Source: CAZXYF01 sp964644705 (GTDB taxonomy: Bacteria > Planctomycetota > Brocadiia > SM23-32). Taken from it: a stretch of 38,218 nt of DNA. Shown piece by piece: positions 25,315 to 33,609 of this stretch. Both the position numbers and the translations under genes were made by a program. Within the stretch, counting starts at the first letter, position 1. Each line of letters begins with the position of its first letter. The stretch is from contig CAZXYF010000005.1 in the NCBI GenBank assembly GCA_964644705.1, positions 1 to 38,218 on the forward strand, given 5' to 3'. The notes below the pieces were generated by a model. It ran no database searches. It was not told where the DNA came from and worked only from the letters and a program-made list of their open reading frames with translations.

Positions 25315-26910
25315 TTGTCTGAATCAGATACAGTAGGCTACTTGAGTCTGGTCCTGCACTGCCATCTTCCATACGTGCGGCATCCCGAGCATGATCAGTT
25401 TCTCGAAGAGAACTGGTTGTATGAGGCGACTACCGAGACCTATTTACCCCTGCTGGAGACCCTGCAGGGTCTGGTGGAGAACGACGTGCCGGTGAAAGCC
25501 ACGATATCTGTGAGCCCGCCGCTGCTTGAGATGCTGACAGATGATTTGTTGCAGAAAAGGTGGGGAGAGTACGTGCGGAGCCGGCTGGAATTGATGAAAC
25601 AGGAGATCAAACATCAGAAAGGGACAGAATTTGAGGCAGCTGCGCGGATGTATCTCGAGCGCTTCAGGCATCAGAAAAAGCTGTATGGCAGTAACAGCGG
25701 TCATGTGTTCCTTGCCGGTCTCAGGCAGCTATGGAAGCAGGGGCACATTGAGCTCATCACAAGCGCGGCCACTCACGCATTACTGCCTTTACTGAAAAGT
25801 TCTGAAGGCGTATATGCTCAAATTGAACAGGGGTGTCGATGTTTTGAACGGCATTTCGGACAGCGTCCCGAAGGTATGTGGCTTCCTGAATGCGCCTGGT
25901 CCGGGGAACTGGGTGAACCTCTGAAGCAATGCGGAATTAAATACTGTTTTCTGGAGAGCCACGGGATCTTACTGGCGGACCCCCGTCCCGCGCACGGAGT
26001 ATTTGCGCCTGTTGTCACGCCGGAGGGGCTTGTTGCTTTTGGTCGTGATGTGGAGAGTTCCAAGCAGGTATGGAGTTCCGATGAGGGATATCCAGGTGAT
26101 TTCAAGTACCGGGAATTCCACCGGGACATCGGCTATGATGCTCCGTATGAACGCGTTGAGCCCTACCTGGATCCCTGGGGAGAACGCCATGAACTCGGAG
26201 TGAAATATCACAGGGTGACCGGTGATGTCCCAATGGATGAGAAGGAAGCCTACGATCCGGAGGCGGCCCTTGATAAAGCTGAGGAACATGCCCGCCACTT
26301 TGTGGACGAACGATGCGATCAGGTAGGGGATGTGGCCGAAGAGATTGGGCGAAAACCTCTTGTTACCGCTCCCTATGACGCAGAGTTGTTCGGTCACTGG
26401 TGGTATGAGGGCCCGCATTTTATCGAATATGTTTTTCGGACCATGGCGACACAGACGGAATTGAAACCCGTCACTCCCACGGAGTATTTGGCGGAGAACT
26501 CAGTTCAGCAGCGTGCGACCCCTGCCATGTCAACCTGGGGATACAAGGGATACTTCCATGTGTGGGTGAATGATTCGAATGACTGGGCGTATCGGGAGTT
26601 GCAAAAGGCGGAGGAGGAGATGGTTGCCCTGGCTGCGGAGTTTGATGAAGATCATGGGGTGCAGAAGCGGGCACTGGATCAGTGTACCCGGGAAGTGTTG
26701 TTGGCTCAGAGTAGCGATTGGCCGTTTTTGATAAGCACCGAGGGAGCGCCGGATTACGCAGAAAAACGGTTGCGGACGCACCTGAAACGTTTCTGGAATC
26801 TTCTGGAAAGCTTACGCAGTGGGTCGGTGCGGGAATCGCGCCTGCGCGCCATCGAAAAAAAGGACAACATATTCCCGGAGATCGATTACAGAATGTTTCG
26901 GGGCGACTGA
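25315..26910 (+). CDS. GH57 1,4-alpha-glucan branching enzyme (DUF1957)
   Basis: This 531-residue enzyme of glycoside hydrolase family 57 transfers alpha-1,4 glucan segments to make alpha-1,6 branches. It opens with the family signature YLSLVLHCHLPYVRHPEH. The predicted nucleophile is Glu192 in MWLPECAWSGEL and the acid/base Asp355 in TAPYDAELFGHWWYEGPHF; a C-terminal DUF1957 helical domain follows (STWGYKGYFHVWVN, then LLAQSSDWPFLIS). The start must be the TTG at 25315: an in-frame TAG at 25300 bars anything earlier, AGAGG lies about nine bases upstream, and the conserved N-terminus begins right after. It replaces the usual GH13 GlgB in this cluster. Confidence 0.92.
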   Translation: MSESDTVGYLSLVLHCHLPYVRHPEHDQFLEENWLYEATTETYLPLLETLQGLVENDVPVKATISVSPPLLEMLTDDLLQKRWGEYVRSRLELMKQEIKHQKGTEFEAAARMYLERFRHQKKLYGSNSGHVFLAGLRQLWKQGHIELITSAATHALLPLLKSSEGVYAQIEQGCRCFERHFGQRPEGMWLPECAWSGELGEPLKQCGIKYCFLESHGILLADPRPAHGVFAPVVTPEGLVAFGRDVESSKQVWSSDEGYPGDFKYREFHRDIGYDAPYERVEPYLDPWGERHELGVKYHRVTGDVPMDEKEAYDPEAALDKAEEHARHFVDERCDQVGDVAEEIGRKPLVTAPYDAELFGHWWYEGPHFIEYVFRTMATQTELKPVTPTEYLAENSVQQRATPAMSTWGYKGYFHVWVNDSNDWAYRELQKAEEEMVALAAEFDEDHGVQKRALDQCTREVLLAQSSDWPFLISTEGAPDYAEKRLRTHLKRFWNLLESLRSGSVRESRLRAIEKKDNIFPEIDYRMFRGD

Positions 26911-26972
26911 TAGTGTTCAAATCCGCGCCGGATGAAATTGGCGGGACCGGGGACATGATATAAGGCCAAGGA

Positions 26973-27002
26973 TTGACAGATGCGGGGGCTGCTTTATATA
27001 TT
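26973..27002 (+). promoter_or_regulatory. Strong sigma-70 promoter of the hom-apgM unit
   Basis: A perfect TTGACA is followed after 16 bases by TATATA or after 18 bases by TATATT. Transcription from about 27009 would leave a leader near 40 bases before the homoserine dehydrogenase ATG. It marks the boundary between the glycogen cluster and the threonine genes. Confidence 0.65.
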
Positions 27003-27047
27003 TGGATGGTCTGAACCGGTCTCATATTGAATATGCGAGGTGGAAAG

Positions 27048-28355
27048 ATGTCTGACTGCAAAGTTGCTCTTTATGGATGCGGCACTGTAGGAATGGGGGT
27101 GGCCAGTATTTTGCTTGGACGCCGGGGAGTAGTAGAGGATCGTCTGGGCGAGGGGGTTGAGCTGGCGTATATCGTCGATAAAAGAAAGCGCCAGATACGT
27201 GCCGGGCTGGAGCCGCCGGAATCCACCGCAATCACGGATGATCTGACCGAACCGCTGGAGGATGAAGATGTTGACGTTGTGGTGGAGCTGTTCGGAGGGA
27301 CGGATGTTGCGAGGCGGATGGTTAAAAAAGCTCTTCAGCATGGTAAGGACGTTGTTACCGCCAATAAGGCGCTTCTGGCCGCGCACGGAGACGAGCTGTA
27401 TCGGTTGGCCCGAAGGGAAGGCGGCAGCATCGCGTTTGAAGCCAGCGTTGCTGGTGGCATTCCGATAATCAATTCCGTCAGGGGGGCGCTGGTATCGGAG
27501 GATATCGACAGCATCTACGGAATTGTCAACGGAACATGCAACTACATTCTCACTCGCATGTCGGACGAAGGCATGAGCTATGAACAGGCACTGAAGGAAG
27601 CCCAGGAGAAAGGATACGCTGAAGCGGATCCAACGCTGGATGTGGAAGGGGACGATTCTGCGCATAAACTGGCCGTTCTTGCCCGACTTGCTTTCGGGGT
27701 GGAGGTGGATGAGGCGGAAATCTACCGTGAGGGAGTGAGTGAAATTGATGCGAGAGATATATGCTATGCACAATCCATGGGTTATACGGTAAAACTTCTG
27801 GCGATCGGAATTCGCCGGGAAGGGGAACTTCAGTTGAGTGTCCACCCCGCTTTGCTCAACCATGACCATCCCCTGGCCGCAGTTGGTGGCGCGTATAACG
27901 CGGTCTGCGTCCATGGAGATTCCGTGGGCGAGGTCGTGTTGACGGGGCTGGGGGCAGGGCGCTGGCCCACGGCAAGCGCAGTTGTGGGGGATATATGCCA
28001 GATGGCCCTTGGGACCTATCAGAAAGAGTTTGCCAGTCTCAGCCAGTTCGGCGAGGTCCCGGAGGCTCAAATGCGATCATGTGATGAAATCCAGGCGCGA
28101 TATTATTTCCGATTGAACTGTGATGATCGGCCGGGAGTGTTGGCCCAGATCGCCGGTATTCTCGGCAATTATCAAATCAGTATTGCCAATTGCATGCAAC
28201 AGGACAAGACCGCAGACAGTGAGGGCCGGGTGCCGGTTGTGTTTATGACGCACGTGGCATCGGAGGGCGCTATGGATCGTGCGCTTGAGGAAATAAACGG
28301 TCTTGATGCTGTGGACGGTGAAGAGACACGCATGTTACGGGTGCAAGATATTTAA
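27048..28355 (+). CDS. hom: Homoserine dehydrogenase with ACT domain
   Basis: The enzyme reduces aspartate semialdehyde to homoserine, the branch point to threonine and methionine. The 435-residue sequence has an N-terminal Rossmann motif (VALYGCGTVGMGVAS), VVTANKALLA, FEASVAGGIPIINS, GIVNGTCNYILTRM and EADPTLDVEGDDSAHKLAVL with the catalytic Lys/Asp region. A C-terminal ACT domain (about 355-435; DRPGVLAQIAGILGNYQISI) suggests threonine feedback. The ATG at 27048 is set by GAGG and GGAAAG upstream. It is followed 19 bases later by an ApgM-family gene likely acting on homoserine. Confidence 0.95.
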   Translation: MSDCKVALYGCGTVGMGVASILLGRRGVVEDRLGEGVELAYIVDKRKRQIRAGLEPPESTAITDDLTEPLEDEDVDVVVELFGGTDVARRMVKKALQHGKDVVTANKALLAAHGDELYRLARREGGSIAFEASVAGGIPIINSVRGALVSEDIDSIYGIVNGTCNYILTRMSDEGMSYEQALKEAQEKGYAEADPTLDVEGDDSAHKLAVLARLAFGVEVDEAEIYREGVSEIDARDICYAQSMGYTVKLLAIGIRREGELQLSVHPALLNHDHPLAAVGGAYNAVCVHGDSVGEVVLTGLGAGRWPTASAVVGDICQMALGTYQKEFASLSQFGEVPEAQMRSCDEIQARYYFRLNCDDRPGVLAQIAGILGNYQISIANCMQQDKTADSEGRVPVVFMTHVASEGAMDRALEEINGLDAVDGEETRMLRVQDI

Positions 28356-28374
28356 ATTTGTATGGAGTAGACCG

Positions 28375-29562
28375 GTGAAATATTGCATTATCATCCCTGA
28401 CGGTGCAGCGGATTACCCCGTTGATGAATTGGGCGAACGAACCCCTCTCGAGACAGCGCGGATACCCAATATGGACCGGGCGGCTGAAGAAGGTCTGCTG
28501 GGGCAGATCAATACGGTTCCGAAGCGAATGGCAGCCGGAAGTTCGGTCGCTATAATGAGCATTCTGGGCTATAACCCCCAGGAGTATTATACGGGCCGCG
28601 CTCCTCTCGAAGCGGCGGACATGGGGGTGGATATTCCGGCTGATCGGTGGGGGATACGATGCAATTTTATAACCGTGAATAATTCCCGGCTTGAGGACTT
28701 TTCGGCGGGGCACATATCCACCGAAGAATCCGATGCTCTGATCGAAAGCCTGAATGAGGAAATGGGCAGCGAACGGGCGACATTTCATACAGGTACGGGC
28801 TATCGGAACCTTCTGGTGTATAAACCCACCTCGCCACTCGATGTGGAGACGAATCCGCCGCATCAGGTGATGGGGGAAGAGTTGATTGATATCTTCCCCA
28901 CCGGGAGGGGGAGCGAACAACTGGTGGAAATGATGCGCGCCTCACAGCATGTGCTTGAGAATCATGAGGTCAACGATGTGCGACGGGACCTGGGGCAGAA
29001 CCCGGCAAACATGATATGGTTGTGGGGCCAGGGCAGACGTCCCAATATGGAGACATTCGCGGAAAAATTCGGCGTTGATGGGGGGGCGATCAGTGCCGTG
29101 AATCTGGTCAAAGGGATTGCGCGCCTGATCGGCTGGGACATTATTGAAGTGCCCGGGATTACGGGATTCACGGACACCGATTACGGGGCAAAGGGGCGTT
29201 ACGCCATTGATGCTTTGAACGATTATGATATTGTCCTTGTGCATGTGGAAGCCCCTGATGAAGCCTCGCATGAACAGGATCCACGAGCAAAGGTGCGGGC
29301 GATTGAACAGATTGATCAAAACATTGTCGGTCCGGTAATGGCAGCTCATGAGAGCCTGGACGAATTGAAAGTGATGGTGCTGCCCGACCACATCACCTCC
29401 GTGGAACAGGGACGACACAGTCGGGGAATGGTGCCGATAGCTATGTGGGGTACCGGCATCCATTCAGGCGCCGGAGGCAGGTTCGATGAAGCGCATGCAG
29501 GGGAGACCGATGTGGTGTGGGAAAAAGGACACGATGTGATGCGCACATTTCTGCACAAATAA
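28375..29562 (+). CDS. ApgM/phosphoglycerate-mutase-like protein, probable homoserine kinase
   Basis: This 395-residue protein belongs to the alkaline-phosphatase superfamily branch of cofactor-independent, archaeal-type phosphoglycerate mutases. Motifs are CIIIPDGAADYPVDELG, the nucleophile Ser loop AAGSSVAIMSILGYNP, HVEAPDEASHEQDP and LPDHITSVEQGRHS, the metal ligands of the fold. One branch of this family has been annotated as a 'proposed homoserine kinase' because it replaces ThrB next to threonine genes. Its position 19 bases after hom strongly favours that role here; genuine glycolytic mutase is the alternative. The GTG at 28375 is chosen for GGAG seven bases upstream and because the conserved N-terminus starts there. 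Confidence 0.85.
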   Translation: MKYCIIIPDGAADYPVDELGERTPLETARIPNMDRAAEEGLLGQINTVPKRMAAGSSVAIMSILGYNPQEYYTGRAPLEAADMGVDIPADRWGIRCNFITVNNSRLEDFSAGHISTEESDALIESLNEEMGSERATFHTGTGYRNLLVYKPTSPLDVETNPPHQVMGEELIDIFPTGRGSEQLVEMMRASQHVLENHEVNDVRRDLGQNPANMIWLWGQGRRPNMETFAEKFGVDGGAISAVNLVKGIARLIGWDIIEVPGITGFTDTDYGAKGRYAIDALNDYDIVLVHVEAPDEASHEQDPRAKVRAIEQIDQNIVGPVMAAHESLDELKVMVLPDHITSVEQGRHSRGMVPIAMWGTGIHSGAGGRFDEAHAGETDVVWEKGHDVMRTFLHK

Positions 29563-29689
29563 CACAGGACGGTGCCGGCAGGCGGAATCCCGGCGAACAG
29601 AATTGTGGTGTGAGCCGGGGAATGCTTGGTTAGTTCTGTGATCAGAGAGTCCAGTTGTTCGTTCCCGAGGGAGGGCTGTCCCTGAAATC

Positions 29690-31738
29690 ATGGAATTTTT
29701 GAACCCCGCTATGCTGATGGGCGCAGCTGCTGCGTCGCTACCGGTAATCATACACCTGATTCAGCGCAAACGTGCTCCCGAGCATGTTTTCCCCCCTGCT
29801 GAGCTGCTGGAAGATGCTCGTCAGCAGGTCAGCCGCCAGATTCGCCTGAGACATTTTCTGGTCATGCTGCTTCGGGCCCTGTTTATCATCCTCCTCGCCT
29901 GTGCTTTTGCCCGCCCATTCATCCGGCAGGTGAGACAGTTCAGTCTCAGCGATGAACCGACGGCTTGTGTGGTTCTGCTGGATGATTCGCTGTCGATGCG
30001 GTACCGTCGGAATGCCGGGCAAACAATGTTGTTCGAGGATGCTAAAAACCGCGCCGAAGCCACGTTGCGGAGACTGCGTGATTTTGATCGATCAGCAATT
30101 GTCACCTTCAGCGGCCGGAATGTTGGTCCTGTTGAGCCGGGACAGGGGCACGGGAGTCGGATTAAAGCGTTGGAATCGCTGGAGCCCGCATACGGCGTCT
30201 GCGCGGCAGATGACGCTATACGTCGTGCGCGGCAACTGCTGCAAAAATCGACATTAGGTGAAAAGAAACTTGTTGTGCTGTCCGATATGACCCGAAGCAG
30301 CTGGTCGCGGAATGATTTCGCTTTGTTGACCGCTGCGGAAGCCGATATATCCGTCCCCCCATTACTGGACGCCGGCAGCGGAACGGCGAATCGCTTTTTC
30401 AAGGACGTCACCACAGAATTGTCCGAAGAGGGCATACGGTCCCGGACGTCGATCCAAACCGTGGGTTCTTTCCCCGACCCCGCGTTCACAGTGAAACTGT
30501 TTGTTCAGGAAGTGTTACGCGATCAGAAGCGGTTGGAGGGGGCGAACAAAACCAGAGAGACGCAGTTGAACGCACGGGTTGATGGGCGTAAATATACGGG
30601 CCGGCTCCAGCTTTCCGATGACCCATTGCGACCGGATAATTTGTATTATCTGGCCGGACGCTCAAGAAGCTCGGTGCGGGTGCTGTTGGTGGAGGGGGAT
30701 CCTCATGAAACTCTGTATCGAAACGAGACGTATCACATAAATCTTGCCCTCACGGCCGGGGACAGTGGGATCACAACAAGGGTAATAACGCCCGTCCGGC
30801 TGGGAAAAGTGAAGATGTCGGGATTCGACTGTGTCGTGCTGGCCAACGTCCGCCCGTCTGATTATCCGTCCTCAGATAGAATAAACGGGTATTTGGAAAA
30901 GGGGGGGAGCCTTTGGTTCGTTTTTGGAGATCATTCGCGGCATCACCCTGACACCGCCAGCAATCTGGCGAGATATGTTCCCGTTGTTCTCCAAAATATA
31001 CAGGAAGCGGGCGACAATCCCCCGGGGATACGTCCCAGCGGACTCACACATCCGATATTTGAGGCTTTTGGGGCATCGTGGGCAAGAAAATTCAAGCAGG
31101 CCACTTTTCGCCAGTGGTGGTTGATGAAGCCGAAGCCAGAAGCCAACATAATGATGGAACTGAGCAATAAGCAGCCGTTGTTTGTTGGGTGGCGGCGGTC
31201 GGGAGGGCGCGTCTACGCGACGGGGTCTTCCCTGGACAGAGAATGGAATGATTTTGCCCTTCAACCCGTGTTTGTACCATTTGTGCAACGTGTGGTGCGA
31301 TTTATGGCCGGACGTTTGGCCTCAAGTGAGGAAACTCAGTTACGGGTGGGGGACACGTATCGATTGCAACTGCCCGGCGATCCGGACCAATTATATGTTC
31401 AACCGCCCGGAGACGAAGGAACGGACCGGGTTGAAGTGATAAAGAGCGCCGATGGTTCTGCAATCGCTTATAGTGCGACGGATCGGCCCGGTGTGTACAC
31501 GGTTGCCCGTGACCGGGGGGGGACGGATGTGATGAGTCGTTTTGTGGTCAATATACCCGTGCGTGCTTCGGATATTCGACGTTGGGATGACAGGGAAATT
31601 CAAATGCGACGGAGAATATCCCGTGCGTCTGAAAAACGGGCGGGCGCCGGAGGCACAGGGGGAGACGGGATATGGCGTTTACTTCTCTGGGTTGGATTGG
31701 TCACGCTGGTGGCTGAAAGTGTTGCCGCTCGAAAGTGA
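29690..31738 (+). CDS. BatA-like membrane protein with vWA domain
   Basis: The 682-residue protein begins with the 'N-terminal double-transmembrane' BatA domain (MEFLNPAMLMGAAAASLPVI ... LRALFIILLACAFARPF), followed by a von Willebrand A domain with the metal-site DxSxS at residues 98-102 (LLDDSLSM). The middle (about 330-430) resembles a class I amidotransferase-like fold (VRVLLVEGDPHE, then DCVVLANVRPS and GGSLWFVFGD). A last helix lies at about 658-680. Such proteins usually sit in bat operons with a MoxR ATPase and DUF58 protein and act in envelope stress or aerotolerance; none of these partners is in the window. The Shine-Dalgarno-like GGAGGG is about 15 bases away, so the start is less certain. 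Confidence 0.8.
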   Translation: MEFLNPAMLMGAAAASLPVIIHLIQRKRAPEHVFPPAELLEDARQQVSRQIRLRHFLVMLLRALFIILLACAFARPFIRQVRQFSLSDEPTACVVLLDDSLSMRYRRNAGQTMLFEDAKNRAEATLRRLRDFDRSAIVTFSGRNVGPVEPGQGHGSRIKALESLEPAYGVCAADDAIRRARQLLQKSTLGEKKLVVLSDMTRSSWSRNDFALLTAAEADISVPPLLDAGSGTANRFFKDVTTELSEEGIRSRTSIQTVGSFPDPAFTVKLFVQEVLRDQKRLEGANKTRETQLNARVDGRKYTGRLQLSDDPLRPDNLYYLAGRSRSSVRVLLVEGDPHETLYRNETYHINLALTAGDSGITTRVITPVRLGKVKMSGFDCVVLANVRPSDYPSSDRINGYLEKGGSLWFVFGDHSRHHPDTASNLARYVPVVLQNIQEAGDNPPGIRPSGLTHPIFEAFGASWARKFKQATFRQWWLMKPKPEANIMMELSNKQPLFVGWRRSGGRVYATGSSLDREWNDFALQPVFVPFVQRVVRFMAGRLASSEETQLRVGDTYRLQLPGDPDQLYVQPPGDEGTDRVEVIKSADGSAIAYSATDRPGVYTVARDRGGTDVMSRFVVNIPVRASDIRRWDDREIQMRRRISRASEKRAGAGGTGGDGIWRLLLWVGLVTLVAESVAARK

Positions 31739-31789
31739 TAGATCCCCCTCTGATGGATGGTAAGCATTCAGTGAACCACGTTGCTGCAT

Positions 31790-31891
31790 CTTTGTCTTTG
31801 CCTTCATCTTTACCTTTGTCTGTCGTTTAGCTATGTTTGTAGCCCGAAACAGGAACGGCAGACAAAGGTAAAGATTATGGTAAAGACGAAG
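31790..31891. repeat. 33-bp inverted repeat made of hexamer-like units
   Basis: The left arm (31790-31822) and right arm (31859-31891) are reverse complements at 29 of 33 positions by my count, separated by 36 bases. Each arm is a run of pyrimidine-rich units of the kind CTTTGT, CTTTGC, CTTTAC. It may fold into a long hairpin and end transcription from the upstream gene in both directions, or be a dispersed repeat family. Confidence 0.75.
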
Positions 31892-32054
31892 AGCACGGTT
31901 TATAACATTTTGCGCATCTGCAACGCACTTTACCGAATGTTTACGATGGATGATCGCATGGTGTGCTGACAATCATGGCCCTGGCCGAAGACGAACGCGG
32001 GCACGGAGCGCGTAAGTTTAAGGTGCGGTTTTGGCGCCCGGGAGTTTTTTGTTC

Positions 32055-32083
32055 TTGAGCGTTGGAAGGCGGTCCTCTATAAT
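32055..32083 (+). promoter_or_regulatory. Promoter of tRNA-Ala
   Basis: TTGAGC and a perfect TATAAT are exactly 17 bases apart. Transcription would begin near 32090, about 17 bases before the mature tRNA end at 32107. Confidence 0.65.
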
Positions 32084-32106
32084 AACCATTCTGAAAGAGA
32101 TTAGGT

Positions 32107-32182
32107 GGGGAAGTAGCTCAGTTGGGAGAGCGCGGCATTCGCATTGCCGAGGTCGGGGGTTCGAGCCCCCTCTTCTCCACCA
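32107..32182 (+). tRNA. tRNA-Ala (anticodon CGC)
   Basis: A full cloverleaf can be drawn: acceptor stem GGGGAAG with CTTCTCC, D stem GCTC/GAGC, anticodon stem CGGCA/TGCCG with loop TTCGCAT giving anticodon CGC (reads GCG, alanine), T stem with loop TTCGAGC, discriminator A and an encoded CCA. It is followed by a run of T residues (32184-32189) that may help end transcription. It is preceded by its own promoter. Confidence 0.95.
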
Positions 32183-32383
32183 TTTTTTATTTTCCCGCCC
32201 CGTTTGGTTCTGAAACCCAGATCTCTTGATGGGTTTTCCTATGTACGTTTCTCTTCGGATGGTCATGGTTATTATGTCCACGCTGTACTGTATGGATGGT
32301 TGGGCGCATACAGAATTGTTTCTTTTGCGGTGTCGTGGCAGGATCGCTGTTGAGATGTCGGAGTGATTGAGGAGAAACGAAGA

Positions 32384-33607
32384 ATGCACCGAAAAAAGGC
32401 CATACTGTGGGTCCTTTTTGTGACGTTTGTGGTGGCTGCTCTGACGACGCTGACCTACTGGCGCGCGACGCAGAAGGGCATTACAGCCACGAGTATGGAA
32501 GAGGTCGAACGTAATAGGGGAATGGCCGTTACGGTGGAGCAACCGGTACGGCGCGATTTTGTCCGGTACCTGTTTTGTGATGGGGAAGTGCAGGGGGCCA
32601 AACGCTATTATCTCCGCTCGCGTGTGGGAACCGTTGGTGCAATAGCCGAGCAGGTTACTGTGGATGTTGGAGATATCGTGCGGGAGGGCGAGCTGCTTGT
32701 GCGTTTTCGCATGGAAGATCTTGTGGCTGAGCTGGAGGCGCAAAAAAGCGCGTATGAGGAGGCAAAGAAAAACTACAAACGATATAAGAAGTTGTTCGAG
32801 AAGGGCGTTGTGTCGGCTCAGGTGCTTGACAATCGACGGACGATGCGGAAAAGGGCAGCATCAGCATTGCGGAGGGCGCGCACTCAGATGAAGTACGCCC
32901 GCGTGGTGTCTCCTGCCGGAGGAGGGGACGGGGACGACAGCCTGTATGTGGCAGAACGGTTTGTGGATCCAGGAGAATTTAAGCGGTTAGGTGACCCTTT
33001 ATTGACCCTGGCGGATCTCTCTGAGGTGGAAGTCCGCGTGCAGGTGCCAGAAAGTGCCGTCTCGGGACTGTCGCCCGGGACGATGCTGGAATACAGGGTG
33101 AACGGTGCGGAGCAATGGGAGGAAGGGAAAGTTGCGCGGATCCAGCCCACCAGCACAACCCAGAATCGCTTTTTCGATGTTTTTGTTCGTACGGATAATG
33201 AACGCCGCGACGGAGCGTGGGTTATGCGCCCGGGGATGTTCGTAGAAGCTCGAATCCCTCAGGAAAGGGTGTCTGAGGCACTGGCCATTCAAGCCAGCAG
33301 TGTAGATTGGGTTGGGGAACGGCAGTATGTGTATATTATCGAAGAAAGACGATCCTCAGCGAACAGTCATACGGGGGCTGCAGGGGGAGAGGGCGAGAGG
33401 AAAACGGAGGATGATATCCATGTGGTCCGAAGGCGGCGGATAAAAACTGGGCTGCGGGGAAAAGGATACGTTCAGGTGGCCGGGGACGTCATAGGCCAGA
33501 AGGACCAAATCGTCTGCAGTCCGCGAGTTGATCTGGAAGATGGGGCGCGGGTGTGGGTTCGGGATGAAAGCTGCGGGAAGGCGGAGCATGGCGGGGAGGG
33601 GGACTGA
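32384..33607 (+). CDS. RND efflux periplasmic adaptor (membrane fusion protein)
   Basis: The 407-residue HlyD/AcrA-type adaptor links an inner-membrane RND pump to an outer-membrane channel. It has an N-terminal membrane anchor (residues 5-25), a lipoyl half-motif (GTVGAIAEQVTVDVGDIVREGELLV), a helical hairpin (about 110-165), the second lipoyl half (ARVVSP ... RFVDPGEFKRLGDPLLTLAD) with a Gly/Asp-rich insertion, and a beta-barrel with MRPGMFVEARIP. Another low-complexity insertion (about 325-345) lies in the membrane-proximal part. The ATG at 32384 is preferred because GAGGAG lies nine bases upstream. The pump gene begins three bases after its stop. No outer-membrane factor gene is in the window. 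Confidence 0.88.
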   Translation: MHRKKAILWVLFVTFVVAALTTLTYWRATQKGITATSMEEVERNRGMAVTVEQPVRRDFVRYLFCDGEVQGAKRYYLRSRVGTVGAIAEQVTVDVGDIVREGELLVRFRMEDLVAELEAQKSAYEEAKKNYKRYKKLFEKGVVSAQVLDNRRTMRKRAASALRRARTQMKYARVVSPAGGGDGDDSLYVAERFVDPGEFKRLGDPLLTLADLSEVEVRVQVPESAVSGLSPGTMLEYRVNGAEQWEEGKVARIQPTSTTQNRFFDVFVRTDNERRDGAWVMRPGMFVEARIPQERVSEALAIQASSVDWVGERQYVYIIEERRSSANSHTGAAGGEGERKTEDDIHVVRRRRIKTGLRGKGYVQVAGDVIGQKDQIVCSPRVDLEDGARVWVRDESCGKAEHGGEGD

Positions 33608-33609
33608 AG

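Larger units (their letters stand above)
31739..32106. other. Intergenic region holding an inverted repeat and the tRNA promoter
   Basis: No convincing coding frame occurs between the vWA protein and tRNA-Ala. The region holds a 33-bp inverted repeat (31790-31891) and a promoter at 32055. Peptides encoded by the repeat are low-complexity Lys-rich strings and are not credible. Confidence 0.6.

Noticed and set aside
25134..25322. Small frame between DUF4912 and GH57 genes containing the G tract
   Set aside because: Low-complexity basic/glycine content and overlap with the DUF4912 gene; no ribosome binding site.
26994..28070. Long antisense frame opposite homoserine dehydrogenase
   Set aside because: Same explanation; the forward gene is complete with all motifs and a promoter.
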